This document shows positions 1-13,248 of a DNA stretch of 64,000 nt, in pieces. A program made the translations under genes and the position numbers. The stretch's first letter is position 1. Each line of letters starts with the position of its first letter. The notes below the pieces were generated by a model. It was given only the letters and a program-made list of their open reading frames with translations. It had not been told where the DNA came from and made no database searches. Source of the stretch: Ziziphus jujuba (taxonomy: Eukaryota > Streptophyta > Magnoliopsida > Rosales > Rhamnaceae); contig NC_083385.1 in assembly GCF_031755915.1 (NCBI RefSeq), forward strand, positions 15,397,001-15,461,000. Direction: 5' to 3'.

Positions 1-1793
1 AGTTGCGGCATGACCAAACTTATTTTGTTTTATTTTAATTAGAAATTGAATAAGTGATTTTTATTATTATTATTTTTTTAAAAAAGGAAATTGAATAAGT
101 GATTTGGCAGCTCTAAGTTTTGGTAATCTAGTATAAAAATAGAAAGCCACCTAAAAACATAACTTCTTTACTAATTAATACAATTCTTTGTGCTCAGCCA
201 GCCACGTACTCATATGGGGTTTGTTTTCCATTAATATATTAATTAACGATATCATGTTGGTAATATTTTCTTTTCATGAATTAAAGAAGTTAATAAATAA
301 TTAACACACAAAAGTAATGGAAGTTTTGTGGACCGTGATTTTGATTTAACTTTTTAAAATAAAACTATTTTTCTTGCTTTTAAAATATGAAATTCTTTCA
401 TTATTTATCAAATAAAGAAATTGTTTGGGAATTTAAATATATGACTGTAAAATTTTATCTTGGTATATATAGTGTCGAAAGTTATCTATATTTTTTAACT
501 CTGGGGTAAAGGGATTGAAAAGAAATTTTATTGTACTCGAAGATTATCAGTTTATCAAATAGATGATAATAAAACGCATAATATTGAATTCATGGTTATA
601 AACAAAATTTTGAGAAAAAATAAATATATAATTTTGAATTGTAAATTGTAAACTCTTAAGATATAAGAGTTGCTGATCATCGAAAACATAGAAAACATAG
701 GTAGTTGCTCAAGAGAGGCTTTGTAAGATATATGAAGTAGAATACAAAGCGGGTTAACAAGTGGATGAGGTATTTCTCCAAAATAATAATAATAATAATA
801 ACATAAGAAATGGTGGATGAGGCAGGAGGAAAATGTTGAATATATAGAAAAGGAATAATGGTTTATGGAGCATAAACAGACAAGCCCTAAGTTTAGGTAT
901 CTGGACACCATGGCCGGCTTGTTGATGCTTTTAGTAAAGACAAGCTTAACTTACGTCCACCTCATGCATAAATCACATTTCAATTATCGATCGTTGTAAT
1001 TCAGACTAAGCTACAAAAATCCTATATTATTATATATATTTCCAATAATTTCATATAATATATATACATATTATTATAATATATGTTAGCCTTACTATGA
1101 TATATGAATTTGCCTAATTTATGGTGGGCATTTCGCATCTTGTTAAAGTATTATTAGTAATATAACCTTAGAACATCTTCGATAATAAATGTGAATTAAT
1201 ATTTATGTAGTATAGAAATTAATATTGTTTAAATTTAGATGAAATAAATAAACAGTTAATTTTACAATTGTTGTACAATGGTAATATACATACTTTTATT
1301 TATAGTTATTAATCAATTATGAATATTTTATTAATTTTTTTCTTTTTTTAATGATATTGACTTTTTAAAAAAAATTTAGTTTTAATAAAACTTTATAATG
1401 TCTGACAGATTTTTCAGAAATAGAAGATCATTTTAACCATATTTGTCTTTTTTATTGCTACATCAGTTTGACGTGGTGTTTATATAGATCCTTAGAAAAG
1501 TTATTTTTAGTACCTGTCAATTTTTCTAATGTGGTGAAAAAAAAAAAAAAATCTAATAATAGACAGAGCCAATGATCTTAGATGTCCATTATAAAATAGA
1601 TAATGATGGCCAACATAAATGTGTATATATATTTATTATATTAATATATATCTATAAATTTTAATATAGTAGACGCATAGTGAGCATACACAATACGTTG
1701 TTATATGCGGTGACATCAAATTACATAAAATTCCAGATAATATATCTAATTCATATAATTAGAATATATATATATATATATACACCATAAATT

Positions 1794-1818
1794 GGGTATA
1801 TTACATTGCATACCGTTG

Positions 1819-1862
<44 letters not shown>

Positions 1863-1952
1863 GATACCATTATACTTATATTTTTATAACTTCATAAAGA
1901 TATCTGGTTGTAATTAAAAGAAATTTTAAAAAATATGCAGTGTAATATATCC
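1794..1952. mobile_element. MITE-like inverted-repeat element
   Basis: The left end reads gggtatattacattgcata (from 1794) and the right end, reverse complemented, reads ggatatattacactgcata, 17 of 19 matching. A second inner inverted pair (aaccagatacc / gatatctggtt) lies inside. The interior holds a 36-base poly(T) tract at 1822-1857. Size and structure fit a non-autonomous DNA transposon. I could not fix a target-site duplication, so the superfamily is open. Confidence 0.5.
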
Positions 1953-2076
1953 ATTATAAATTACATATTATTAGATATCTATGTTTACTGTAGCAAACTG
2001 CACACGCACATATACAACTACGCGCGCGCACACACACACACATATACAACTTTTGATTTATTGGGAACAATTCCCA

Positions 2077-2250
2077 CCATATGTTAGCTATCTAATAACA
2101 TGATAAATGCTAAAGATTCACATCAATTATAATATAGGGTTGCACACTTACTATAGTAAGACTCCATATGTCAGCTATCTAATAATATGGTAAATGATAA
2201 AAATTCACATCCATTATAATATAGGATTGTATATTTACTATAGTAAAATT
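2077..2250. repeat. Tandem duplication, 87-bp unit, two copies
   Basis: Copy one begins with ccatatgttagctatctaat at 2077 and copy two with ccatatgtcagctatctaat at 2164. Both continue through a shared ttcacatc-attataatatagg stretch and end at ttactatagtaa. Similarity is high but not perfect, so this is an older tandem duplication. Confidence 0.8.
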
Positions 2251-2309
2251 GTATATAGATACGTACAATAATGATTTATAAGAAATAATTACTTAGTAAT
2301 ATGGTAAAT

Positions 2310-2573
2310 GTTAAAAATTATCACTTATCTTATTAAAATTTTAATATCAACTTATCAATTTAAGTGATACCTCAATATTTAATATATTAATATATTCCTA
2401 CTTTATACTGAATATCTAATAATGTAAAAAGTATTAAAAATTATTACTTAGTCAATTAAAATTTTAATATTAATTTATCATTAAAACGACATCTCCAACA
2501 TTTTAAAATTATTATTTACTCAATTAAAATTTTAATATTAATTTATCATTGAAACGACACCTCCAATATTTTG
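2310..2573. repeat. Imperfect tandem array, ~68-bp unit
   Basis: Two clear copies, at about 2433-2500 and 2501-2573, share ttattactta/ttatttact, a tcaattaaaattttaatatt core and an 'aacgacaYctccaa' tail. A more diverged unit precedes them near 2310-2375. No coding function is visible. Confidence 0.65.
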
Positions 2574-2748
2574 ACACTGTATATTATTTTTTTATTTTTT
2601 ATTTTTTTTGGCTAAAAGACACACTATATTATTTTGATCATTAGTTAGCGATTTCATACATGAATTTCCCTTCTAAAAAACCACTTTCTCAGTTTAATTA
2701 TGATAGTGCGAGACAGCTGGGGAGCTAGGATTTAATGAGATACAGTTT

Positions 2749-2961
2749 GGGTTCCCTTATATTCATTAAAAATTATTGTTTTCTATTTTAGAGGAGACAG
2801 AAAGAAGAAAGAGAAAGGAAATAATTGTTCAAAAGCAAACTTTTCTTGAGATAAATTATGGGTTCCTTTATATTCATTAAAAATAATTGTTTTCTATTTT
2901 ATAGGACACAGAAAGAAGAAAGAGAAAGCAAATAATTGTTCAAAAGCAACCTTTTCTTGCG
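2749..2961. repeat. Tandem duplication, 111-bp period, two copies
   Basis: The segment from 2749 (gggttcccttatattcatta) recurs from 2860 (gggttcctttatattcatta). Both copies continue through ttgttttctatttta, acagaaagaagaaagagaaa and ttgttcaaaagcaa to ttttcttg. About 102 bp match with few differences, so the duplication is fairly recent. Confidence 0.85.
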
Positions 2962-5196
2962 TGGGAAAAACCACTATGCATTTGGGGCTTTTCTCATCCA
3001 CCCGTCGCGTGGCCTCGCTCTTTCATAAAAATACTCTTCGAACTTTGATTTGGTTAAACAAATTACCATCACTTTTTTCTTTTTTTTTTCCTCTTTCCTT
3101 TTCTTTATATATATATATATATATTATAATATTTCCTGGAAGCCTGTTTTTAGCTAATAAAACTACCACAAAAAAACAAAAAAAACAGTATGTGAGCTAA
3201 TAAAAAAGTTGAATAATTTTGCGGTAATAAGTTGTATAGACCCAAAAAAAAAAAAAAAAAGTCTTGGCCAAATTGTAATTATTTTATATATGGTTTTTTG
3301 GTCATCTAATTATTAAATTATAATTAAGCAAAGTTTCCCCTCATTATATAAAAATAAATAATTAATATTAGCCATCTCCACGGCCGGGGATCTTTCTCAC
3401 AAACTCGTAAAAGTCTTAAAACCATTTGTACTCTTTTGATACGAAGATTACTCTTAATTTGTTTCCAGACTTCGAACAAAAGCATCAAAACTTTGAATCT
3501 CTTTTCACTTCCTAGTCTATTTTATTATATATATTATAAATAATGTACTTGCCAATATGTCCATGGTTAATTACTATATATATATATATATAGATGTATG
3601 TCAACCCCTGGCTAGCATCGGGGAGGTATACTATTTTTGACCTCTGATAATATATGATTACATTAAATGATAGTTATTATAATTTCAATTTCCAACACTT
3701 TGAGAAATTAAACAGGATATAATTCCAATTTCTGTGACTACTCCTATATATATGTACGGAATTGTATACACAAAACAGCCTCCCCTTCAAGGTTCAACGG
3801 CCCCAAAATTAATATTTGTTTGTTAATTATCTTTTCATTGCTTCCTAGCCGCATAATAATAATCCCACATCAGAAGCTCTCATCGTTGCCAAGTTCATCA
3901 ATTCTATTCTTTTACTCATTTTTTTTTTCCAAAAATAATAATATATTTTAAAGCAAAGTGATCAAGAATAAATACTTTTAGATATTTTAAAGCGATTTGT
4001 TACGGCTATTATATTAAAGAATATTGATAAAGTCTATTATATATTTAACTTACGTATAATATAATATTACAAATCTAGGAGAGAGAGAATAATATGACCA
4101 CTATAATTATATTGTATGTAAATTAATTACCAGAACACTTTTTGCTTTATTGAGTATTTATATATATTCTGTATTATACCAATATCATGGATTGATTTGT
4201 AAGAAACCATCACAAGTAATTAATGGATATACTCGCAACCAGATTCCAAGATATATTCATCGCAGTAATGTGTCCAAAATGAAGCACTGCTACTTCCATT
4301 AGAAAACTAATTTAAAGTCGGGAAGACATGCAGAAAACTGAACAAACAGTGCCTCCTTTTTGGTGAACATATTGTAGTACAGGATTCTATTTTATTTATT
4401 TATTTTTTTTTCATTTTTGATGATTAGTACAGGAGTTTGTTGACACTGATTATGTTTTAATGCAACTCTTTAAGACTAGGCTAGACACCTATATAGTTTA
4501 TCCATATAAAATTTTGCTATAAAACATGGATGCATGTTTATGATGTCAAATGTATACGCAATGTTTTTATATGTAACTAAATAGTGAAGTATATATAATT
4601 TGATGTGTTTTATAATAAGATCAGATTTCATCTTTCCATATAAATATATTTGCAGAGCTAGGTAAGCAAGTGTTTGCAATGTAAATATTACATATTATTT
4701 TCGATTTTAGAAATTAATTAATCAAAAACAATTAAATATGTAATTAATGAATCTGGATTGTTTGGAAAACCATTTAAAAGCCTTCATGTAAAACTTGTAA
4801 ACCAAAGAAGAGATTGAATGTAATTTCATACTTTTTAATTCACTATTCATTGAATAAAAACTTATCTCTCTAAGTACGTACGTATTGATAAAGAAATTAT
4901 TAAATCCAATTTAAATTAATAAAAGTAATTATAAAGGTTAAAACAATTAAGGACCTTGGTGATTACATATAGATTATATATACATACAAAAGCATCCGAA
5001 ATTCTAGCAAACTCAACCTAGTCAAGTAATTTGTCAAAGGCTACCAATTTCGAATATTTTAAGTCTTCAACACTGATCAAATAATGTGTCTTTACGTATG
5101 CAATATGGGGCATCTCCATCTGCATATATTTGGTTCAGGACAAAAACATGTAAATGTGTCTAGCTAGATCCCAATGAAGTACTTCTTCTTTTATCT

Positions 5197-5231
<35 letters not shown>

Positions 5232-5961
5232 ATATTATTTAAGAAATACGTTGATAATTAAACCGGCCATTTCTTAGCCCAAAAAAAATAATAAATCATC
5301 ACACTAGCTTTACGTCCATTTTGGTATAAACTTATCATCAAACTAGCAATATGTTTATTAATGATAAGTGATTTTTTTAATAATTATTTAATTGGTGTTT
5401 CTTCTAAAATCATTAAATATGTGATTTTTCAATAACAAAATTACTAATTTTACATTTTGTTGCCTAAATATTATATAAAACAATTTTATCTTTTTGAAAA
5501 TGATTTTATCCTTTTCATTACTATCCCTTAATTCTCATAGATGAAATACAAAATTAGAAAAAATCAGAACCAAAAGAAACAAATTTAATAGGTAAAAAAA
5601 TAAGAACTGGAAAACCTTTTAAAATAACTTTTTAAGGTATAAAAACCAAAAAATAACAAACGAAAAAACAAATATAGCAACTAAAAAAAGAAAAAATAAA
5701 GTAAAATCTCTACCAAATCTCAGGATACATTTTGTTATATTAATGATAGGCCAGCAATGACCTCTACCGGTAGACAATTGGATATATTTTTACCATAAAT
5801 TACAAAGTTATTTTGCTAGGAAGAGGGATTTTCTATAAGCCTCAAAGAACAACACCAAAAGTACAAAGTGAAAAAAAAAAAAAAAAAAAAAAAAGGCTTT
5901 CTCTCTTTCCTACCATATTTTTACATGCCACGTATGCTGTAACTCTGTATATCACGCCTAG

Positions 5962-5969
5962 TATATAAA
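5962..5969 (+). promoter_or_regulatory. Putative TATA box of DXS
   Basis: The octamer TATATAAA lies 79-86 bases upstream of the chosen DXS start codon, a normal distance for a plant TATA box with a short leader. An ACGT core (gccacgta) lies about 35 bases further upstream. No transcript data are available, so this rests on position and consensus only. Confidence 0.45.
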
Positions 5970-6047
5970 CTAGGATCTTGTCCCTGTCTCTTAAATGCTC
6001 TCACCCTTCTTCCAGTTTTTTGCCTCTGAAAATTGATTCCACTGGCC

Positions 6048-7079
6048 ATGGCGGTTTCTGGCTGTCTCATGAGACTAAACCCACAATCTATCTCTCCATG
6101 TCTGAATTATCCAAAACCAAATGGTAATTGCAGAAAACAGGTAAACAAATTATATCTCCATTTTCTCCTTTCTTGTTGCTGTTATAGGTTCCATTTCTGC
6201 ATGCTGTTCTAATATTGAAATTTTTTTTTTTTTAATAAAATTTGTTTCCCTGTAAAGTCTCTGATTTTGTTCCTTTTTTCCACTAACCATGATTGTTGGT
6301 GTTGCAATTGTTGTCTGACAAATGATCTGTTGCAGTTCTCTTTGAGAGCCTGTATTGGTACTTCAGAAGATGGAGAAGGAACGGTGACAAGTAGAGAAAA
6401 CAATGGATGGAAGATCGATTATTCCACTGAAAAACCTTCGACGCCATTGCTTGACACAATCAACTATCCAGTTCACATGAAGAATCTATCCATACAGGTA
6501 GGCCATGCATGGACTTAATCATCAAGCTTGCATAAATACTGTTTCTGAGTATCTTTTCCAGACTTGATTCAACAGATTCTCTGATGATTTTATTTATCTC
6601 TATTGAGCTTGTTCTTCATAATAAATCATTGCTTTGGTAATAATCTTTCAGGATCTTGAACAACTAGCAGCAGAACTTAGAGTTGATATAGTACACAGCG
6701 TATCAAAGACAGGTGGGCATCTCAGTGCTAGCTTAGGAGTTGTAGAGCTGGCAATAGCGTTGCACCATGTATTCAACACCCCTGAAGACAAAATCATATG
6801 GGATGTTGGGCATCAAGTAAGAAACAATTCCTTTATTCTAAATTAAAATCAAAAGGAAAAAATTGTTTGCAATGGGATCTGAGAAGAAACGAATTTTTGC
6901 AGGCATACCCTCATAAAATTCTTACAGGAAGGAGGTCCAGGATGCACTCCATTAGAAAAACTTCAGGGCTTGCTGGGTTTACTAAAAGAGAGGAGAGCAT
7001 TTATGATGCTTTTGGTGCAGGACATAGTTCTACAAGCATATCTGCTGGCCTTGGTATCTTCAATTCTTAACCATCTATA

Positions 7080-7120
<41 letters not shown>

Positions 7121-9229
7121 AAGATGCATAAAGGAAAGTTTTTGAATTTTCATTCTTTTTCTTTTCTATGAAAAATATATTGATAGGCATGGCAGTTGCA
7201 CGAGATCTACTACGGAAGAACAATAATGTTATTTCAGTGATTGGAGATGGAGCCATGACTGCAGGTCAAGCATATGAAGCCATGAATAATGCAGGATATC
7301 TTGACTCCAACTTGATTGTTATACTGAATGACAATAAGCAAGTTTCCCTACCCACTGCAACTCTTGATGGCCCTGCAAGTCCTGTGGGAGCCCTTAGCAG
7401 TGCTTTAACCAAGCTCCAAGCAAGCACCAAGTTCCGAAAACTTCGAGAAGCAGCAAAAGTAAACCTTTATGATTGCCAGTATTTTGCCTTCGTATTCTGA
7501 GTTTTTTTCATCTCATTTCTAAATCTCATTTGGATATTTTGTGTCAAAGAATATCACAAAGCAAATCGGTGGCCCAACCCACGAAGTTGCAGCAAAAGTT
7601 GATGAATATGCAAGGGGTTTGATCAGTGCTTCTGGGTCTACACTCTTTGAGGAACTTGGCCTGTACTATATTGGTCCAGTGGATGGCCACAATGTTGGAG
7701 ATCTAGTCACCATTTTCGAGAAAGTGAAAGCAATGCCTGCACCAGGGCCAGTTTTGATCCACATAGTGACAGAGAAAGGGAAAGGCTATCCCCCCGCCGA
7801 GACAGCAGCAGATAAAATGCACGGTAAGACTGGACCTTTTTTCTCCCATAATATTTTTGTGAATCCTTAACAAGATCCTTGTCTTTTATTCTTTCAGGGG
7901 TTGTCAAGTTTGACCCTAAAACAGGCAAACAATTTAAGGCAAAATCCTCTACACTTGCATATACTCGGTACTTTGTTGAATCTCTAATAAAAGAAGCTGA
8001 AATAGATGACAAGATTGTAGCCATCCATGCGGCAATGGGTGGTGGAACTGGTCTCAACTATTTCCAGAAAAAGTTTCCAGAACGCTGCTTTGATGTGGGG
8101 ATTGCAGAGCAACACGCTGTAACATTTGCTGCTGGTTTAGCTACAGAAGGTCTCAAGCCATTCTGTGCCATCTATTCATCATTCCTGCAACGAGGATATG
8201 ATCAGGTGGATTGATAAAAACATATAGTAAATAAAGCAGTGTTTGCATTTCAGATTTTATATATATATATATATATATATTTAAAATATCATTTGCTAAA
8301 TTTTCCTACCGTTCTTATTGGTAATTTCAGGTGATACATGATGTGGATCTTCAAAAACTACCTGTTCGCTTTGCTATGGACCGAGCTGGTTTGGTTGGTG
8401 CGGATGGACCCACCCATTGTGGTGCTTTTGATATCACGTACATGGCTTGCTTGCCCAATATGGTGGTCATGGCTCCATCTGACGAGGCTGAACTAATGCA
8501 CATGGTGGCCACAGCAGCAAAAATAGATGATAGACCAAGCTGCTTCAGGTTTCCAAGGGGTAATGGAATTGGAGCACTACTTCCTTCTGATAACAAAGGA
8601 ACTCCAATTGAGGTTAGCTTAAATCGTTCTAAAATCCGTAGAAGACTTTATAGTCAGAACAACTTAAATGCCAAAATTACAATTTTCTTTTCTATTCTTA
8701 AAATAGATTGGAAAGGGAAGAATATTGATGGAAGGCAGTAGAGTTGCTATTTTGGGTTATGGTTCCATCGTCCAACGATGTGTGGAAGCTGCAAGCATGC
8801 TAAAAACTCAAGACATTTTTGTGACAGTTGCTGATGCAAGATTTTGCAAACCATTGGATACAGAGCTCATCAAGCAATTGACCAGTGAGCATGAAATCCT
8901 AATTACTGTGGAAGAGGGTTCAATAGGAGGCTTTGGATCTCATGTATCACATTACCTAAGCTTGAGTGGAATTCTGGATGGACCCCTTAAGGTACAGTAC
9001 CACTAAAAATATTCTTTATTTTCTTGGGTCTTCACCTTTTTCTTCTTTGTCTAAAATTGCCTAGGCGTTTTGTTTTTGGCAGTTGCGAGCAATGGTGCTT
9101 CCTGATAGATACATTGACCATGGATCACCTGAAGATCAGATTGAAGAAGCTGGACTCTCCTCAAGGCATATCTCTGCATCAGTCTTATCCCTCCTGGGAA
9201 AGCCAAAAGAAGCACTTTGGTTCAAGTGA
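6048..9229 (+). CDS. DXS2: 1-deoxy-D-xylulose-5-phosphate synthase, type-2 clade, 10 exons
   Basis: Exons read 6048-6140, 6336-6497, 6652-6816, 6903-7053, 7187-7458, 7550-7823, 7898-8205, 8331-8612, 8707-8991 and 9083-9229. Every intron is GT-AG and the frame stays open to give 712 residues, the usual plant DXS length. The enzyme joins pyruvate and glyceraldehyde 3-phosphate with thiamine diphosphate and Mg, the first step of the plastid MEP pathway. Residues 1 to about 45 look like a transit peptide. Visible motifs: [13 protein letters not shown] at 210-212 with the downstream NN for thiamine diphosphate binding; the catalytic Glu in AEQHAV (Glu443); the DRAG motif at 492-495. Features such as [23 protein letters not shown] and the PKEALWFK tail fit the type-2 (specialised terpenoid) clade better than housekeeping DXS1; that sub-class is inference. 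Intron 4 carries a (TA)n tract. No disabling change is seen. Confidence 0.95.
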
Positions 9230-11061
9230 GCAAACAAAAACAACGAACGGGGTTCTTCCCGTGAGAGCTGTAAATAGCATCAAGAAATTTAGAAAAGGTT
9301 TATATGACCTCCTAAGTCAAAGGATGTTGTCAGACCAAACATAGGAAGTTTTTTTATTTTTTATTTATATTTATATATATATAGGTACTATTATTATTCA
9401 GGATTTCTTAAATCAGAACTCATGACTCAACTTCTCCATTACTAAAGAACATCACTACCTTAGAGATCAGAAAAGAGCAACAAATAGTAATTCCTGTTTA
9501 TTTATATAAAAAATAGTTAAGATATAGCATCACATAGAAGGAAATTTTATAGCTAAACAGAAGGGTCATTCATGTCCCTACTCACGTGTCAATCTGTTTG
9601 TTTTAATTCAAATCCAAAGGAGACACATGGTTGATGGAACATATAATATTCTCCGGAGTTTATTCAGAATCTAGTGTAAACAAACAATTAATTAGCTGTT
9701 GACTCAAATCCAAACTAAAAGACTTTATCTATCATAAATAAAATTGACAAATTAGTAGATGGCAATTCACCACCATCTTGGAGTTTTCTGGAACCTTCAC
9801 TGTAGAATTAGATAAATGTACATTATAGGATGCATAGAAACAACAAGACTTACCGATACCATGAATTAGTTAGATGTCGACATTACGAATTGATTGATGC
9901 ATCTCTATCTTCCTTCCAAACATGTTGAGGACAAATTCCGAGCAACAAAACTACACAAACTGCAAAATTCTCAAGAATCAAGGTGTTGGTAGCTTTAGGA
10001 TTGCCCTCCAATTCCATGATGCGACACTTAATACTAACTTTCACAATTATTTGACAAAAGCTCCCCATCCAAGTCCTACGATATTTATGACACATATTCC
10101 GTACATTTTCTTTTTCCTTTGAAACATTTCCGGCTTCTTGTATGTCTCTTATCTTAGTAGAAAACTTGCAGCCAGTAAATATTCTCATCAACATTGACCC
10201 AATTCAGTGCATGATTTGTTTTTGATCTCATCTCACTATCCATGCTGTTAATCTTAGCAATATGACTTCAATAGTTGAGACAAAACTAGAGTTCCCACCT
10301 GGTGCATGTAAGACCCTATTCTAATAATTCTAGTTTCTTTTACCTGTCCAATTTTCTCTCTTTTGAAATTCCGATTCTTTCCAAAACTTAAACTGCAGTT
10401 GAGAGTTTCTTGACAGTTAAATTGACCACATACCAGAATAAGATCAGATTGAAGATGCTCGTTTCTCATCAAAGATACCTTCCCTTGCAGATGCTGGGAG
10501 AGACTTGATTTACAGCTTCAACCTTCAGTGAAACACATACACAGAGTAGGATCTTGCTCTACAAGTAAAGTTCACATCTTCATGAGATTGCTACCGAATT
10601 CAATGTACTCAGGATTTCTATCATCTTCTAGCACATTACTGTCCACATAGATTAGAGAAAAGAGAAATTCAATCAAAGCATGATTAAAGTCCACACATTA
10701 GGCATACATAACAAAAAATATGCTCCATATTTTTCCCAGTTCAGAAGGAGTACTAATATGATAAAAAGGAAATGGAAATATGACAAGAGTTATATTAAGC
10801 TTCCCCGATATAGCTATATAATATCCATATAATAAAGATACAAAAATTCAATCAAAGATTACTTACATCCTAGCTAAGCTCTCCATCTTTTCTCATACAC
10901 AACAAATGTGTCCACAAATGTCGCTGTACAGAAGCTTGCAATTCCTTGATCAATAAATTAAAAACAATAGTTGGTGAATCAGTTATCCGTAAAGACTTAG
11001 TTACAGATCCTATAGTGGTGAAAGTGGTACATGGAAAGAATATAGACATCATAAATTGGAT
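9230..11061. other. Intergenic region between DXS and the DYW PPR gene
   Basis: The first few hundred bases should be the DXS 3' UTR, and the last part the 3' UTR of the minus-strand PPR gene, since the two genes converge. Open frames here are short and match nothing I know. It is less AT-rich than most spacer in the window, so spliced UTR exons are possible, but I cannot support any. Confidence 0.6.
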
Positions 11062-13248
11062 TCACCAATAATCTCCACAGGAACAGAATCCATCTTTAAA
11101 ATGATGAAATCTCTTAGCATCCCGAGCAATAATTTCTCTTCCAACAACTTTGGATACAAATTTTATCCATGAATGACAATCACCGCAGACTCTGAGGTTC
11201 TTGAAGATCCTGATGCTGGTAGTCTTATCACTAGTCATCCATAGAGCATAGGCCAGTGCTAGCTTCTCACTGTGATAATACAAAGACCTCTTCTTGTTCT
11301 CCTCATCAAAGTCCTGCAACACAAATCTTGTATCAGGAACATAACCCAAATTTGTAACCTTCTCAATTAAGTTTTCTAATGTTTCAAATATTTCCCTAGA
11401 TCTTGGGTGGGACCAATCTCCAGCTTTGAAAATATGAACCTCCTTATTGACATCAACCCAACTCATTGCGGGATTCTTCTTCAATTTCATTTCCCTTATT
11501 GAGCTTTTCATCTCAATAACTTGACTCCAGTTACCAGTTGAAGCATAAACATTTGACATCAGAATGTGGGTTCCCTCATCCCCAGGAGTGATGTCAAGTG
11601 CCCTATTGACAGCTCTCTCTGCCATCTCCACCTTTCCGTGAATCTTACATGCACTGAGCAATGTCCTCCATAAAACCACATCCTTGTTGCTTACTTGTTT
11701 TATTAACATTTCAGCCTCATCAAGTCTCCCAGAACGCCCAAACAAATCAACCACGCAAGCATAATGCTCTCTTGTCAATTCAAAATTTTTGTTATTATTC
11801 CTAATTAAGTCAAAGATTTGGCAGCCTTCTTTAACCAGTCCTGCATTCTTGCATGCTAAGAGAACACTCAAAATTGTTACATCATTTGGTTCAAGGCCCA
11901 GATCTTTCATCTCATTGTATAGCTTAAGTGCTTTATGCCCAAAACCATTCTGTGCATAACCATAAATCATGGAGTTCATGGATACGATATCAATTTCATT
12001 CAAAGCATCAAAAACAGACCTTGCCATTTCTGTACTTCCACATTTCCCATATAAGTCAACAAGGGCTGCACCTGCATATCCAGTAGTATCCAATCCAAAT
12101 TTCATAACTATGGCATGGATTTGTTTTCCCGTCTCAAGCATTGCAAGGCTTGAAGATGCCTGAATAACACTAGATAATGTGAAAGAATTCGGAATTATTG
12201 AACTACGAATCATTTCTTTGAACTTTGACAAAGCTAACTCTTCTTTATCATTTTGCACTAGACCTACTATAATAGATGTCCAACTAACCTGATTTGGATG
12301 CAAAATATTGCTGAAAACATTTAAAGAATCAATAATCAAGCCACATCTGGCATACATTGTAAGGAGTGAAGTTTGTGAAGCTACAGCAGATCCAAAGCCA
12401 GATTTGATGACAAGTCCGTGGACTAGCTTACCTACGCCTAAATCCTCTAAATTTCCACAGGTGATCAAAATACTTGCAAACGTATATTCATTAGCCTTAA
12501 TTCCCTGTTTAATCATGTTCCCGAAAACATCCAAAGCTTCACCACCATCACCATGTTGATTGTAACCAACAATCAAAGCTGTAAACAACACCACATCTTT
12601 GTCCATGACCCGATCTGCCACCAACCGAGCATCCTTCATTTTACCAAACTTTGCATACATATCAACAAGCGCAGAACCAACAAACGCATTTGAAACCTCT
12701 AAACCCAAAACCACAGACACCCCATGAGCTTGCCGTCCTTGATGTACAAGACCCAGTTCAGAAAAAGCTTTGAAAACACTCGAGAATGTGAATTCATCAG
12801 GTAGAACGCCCTCTAGAACCATCCTTGTGTACAAAAAAATAGCTTCCTTACTTCTTTTAACACTAATGTAATAAGAAATCATCGAATTCCAGGAGACTAT
12901 AAATCTATTAGGCAATTCATCAAACAGCCTACGAGCGTCAACAATGCCACCGCACTTTAGATAGGCATCAGTAAGCTTGTTGCATATATTAAGGTAGAAG
13001 AAACCCGATTTTAAGATATGGGTGTGGATAAGATTGGCGTCTGTTAAAGATTTCTTCTTAATACATTGCTGGATCAGAGAAGAGTAGAACTGGGAAGCAT
13101 CAGAGAGGCTTATGGAGGTGAACGAGGATGTCATGGAGTTTTGGGCAAGAGACGTTAAGGATTTAAGGTGGTCGAGTGGGCTCAGTCTAGGCAACTTGTT
13201 TTGGCCAGTTGACAAAAAATTTAAAATCTTAACTAAGCCATTCATCAT
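11062..13248 (-). CDS. PLS-class pentatricopeptide repeat protein with DYW domain
   Basis: A single-exon 728-residue frame. After a short N-terminal segment that probably targets an organelle come arrays of P, L and S type PPR motifs (for example SWNSMISYY, FVGSALVDMYAKFGKMKDA, VSWTSIIVGLVQN). E and E+ motifs follow (VLWRTLLSACKIHGKVEMAERA, shortened here: VLWRTLLSACK), then a DYW deaminase-like domain. Its zinc and catalytic signature is intact: HSE at 659-661, CGDC at 688-691, and a terminal CSCGDYW. Such proteins choose and deaminate specific cytidines in mitochondrial or plastid transcripts. The order of motifs and wording resemble Arabidopsis At5g65570, from memory rather than a search. 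The gene is intronless, as most of the family are, and converges on DXS. The exact organelle is not decided by the sequence. Confidence 0.92.
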   Translation of the reverse strand: MMNGLVKILNFLSTGQNKLPRLSPLDHLKSLTSLAQNSMTSSFTSISLSDASQFYSSLIQQCIKKKSLTDANLIHTHILKSGFFYLNICNKLTDAYLKCGGIVDARRLFDELPNRFIVSWNSMISYYISVKRSKEAIFLYTRMVLEGVLPDEFTFSSVFKAFSELGLVHQGRQAHGVSVVLGLEVSNAFVGSALVDMYAKFGKMKDARLVADRVMDKDVVLFTALIVGYNQHGDGGEALDVFGNMIKQGIKANEYTFASILITCGNLEDLGVGKLVHGLVIKSGFGSAVASQTSLLTMYARCGLIIDSLNVFSNILHPNQVSWTSIIVGLVQNDKEELALSKFKEMIRSSIIPNSFTLSSVIQASSSLAMLETGKQIHAIVMKFGLDTTGYAGAALVDLYGKCGSTEMARSVFDALNEIDIVSMNSMIYGYAQNGFGHKALKLYNEMKDLGLEPNDVTILSVLLACKNAGLVKEGCQIFDLIRNNNKNFELTREHYACVVDLFGRSGRLDEAEMLIKQVSNKDVVLWRTLLSACKIHGKVEMAERAVNRALDITPGDEGTHILMSNVYASTGNWSQVIEMKSSIREMKLKKNPAMSWVDVNKEVHIFKAGDWSHPRSREIFETLENLIEKVTNLGYVPDTRFVLQDFDEENKKRSLYYHSEKLALAYALWMTSDKTTSIRIFKNLRVCGDCHSWIKFVSKVVGREIIARDAKRFHHFKDGFCSCGDYW

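Larger units (their letters stand above)
1..6047. other. AT-rich intergenic region upstream of DXS
   Basis: I see no convincing gene in this stretch. Open frames here are short, low in complexity and unlike known proteins. It holds a 36-base poly(T) tract, a small inverted-repeat element, three sets of local tandem duplications and several (TA)n microsatellites, the longest near 5197-5224; these are listed separately. The last few hundred bases should contain the DXS promoter. Confidence 0.7.

Noticed and set aside
1170..1620. Possible MITE (ttagaacatcttcgataat ... gatgtccattat)
   Set aside because: Terminal pairing is too weak and no target duplication can be seen.
2961..3200. 79-residue frame
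   Set aside because: Runs into poly(T) and (TA)n; composition is that of translated microsatellite.
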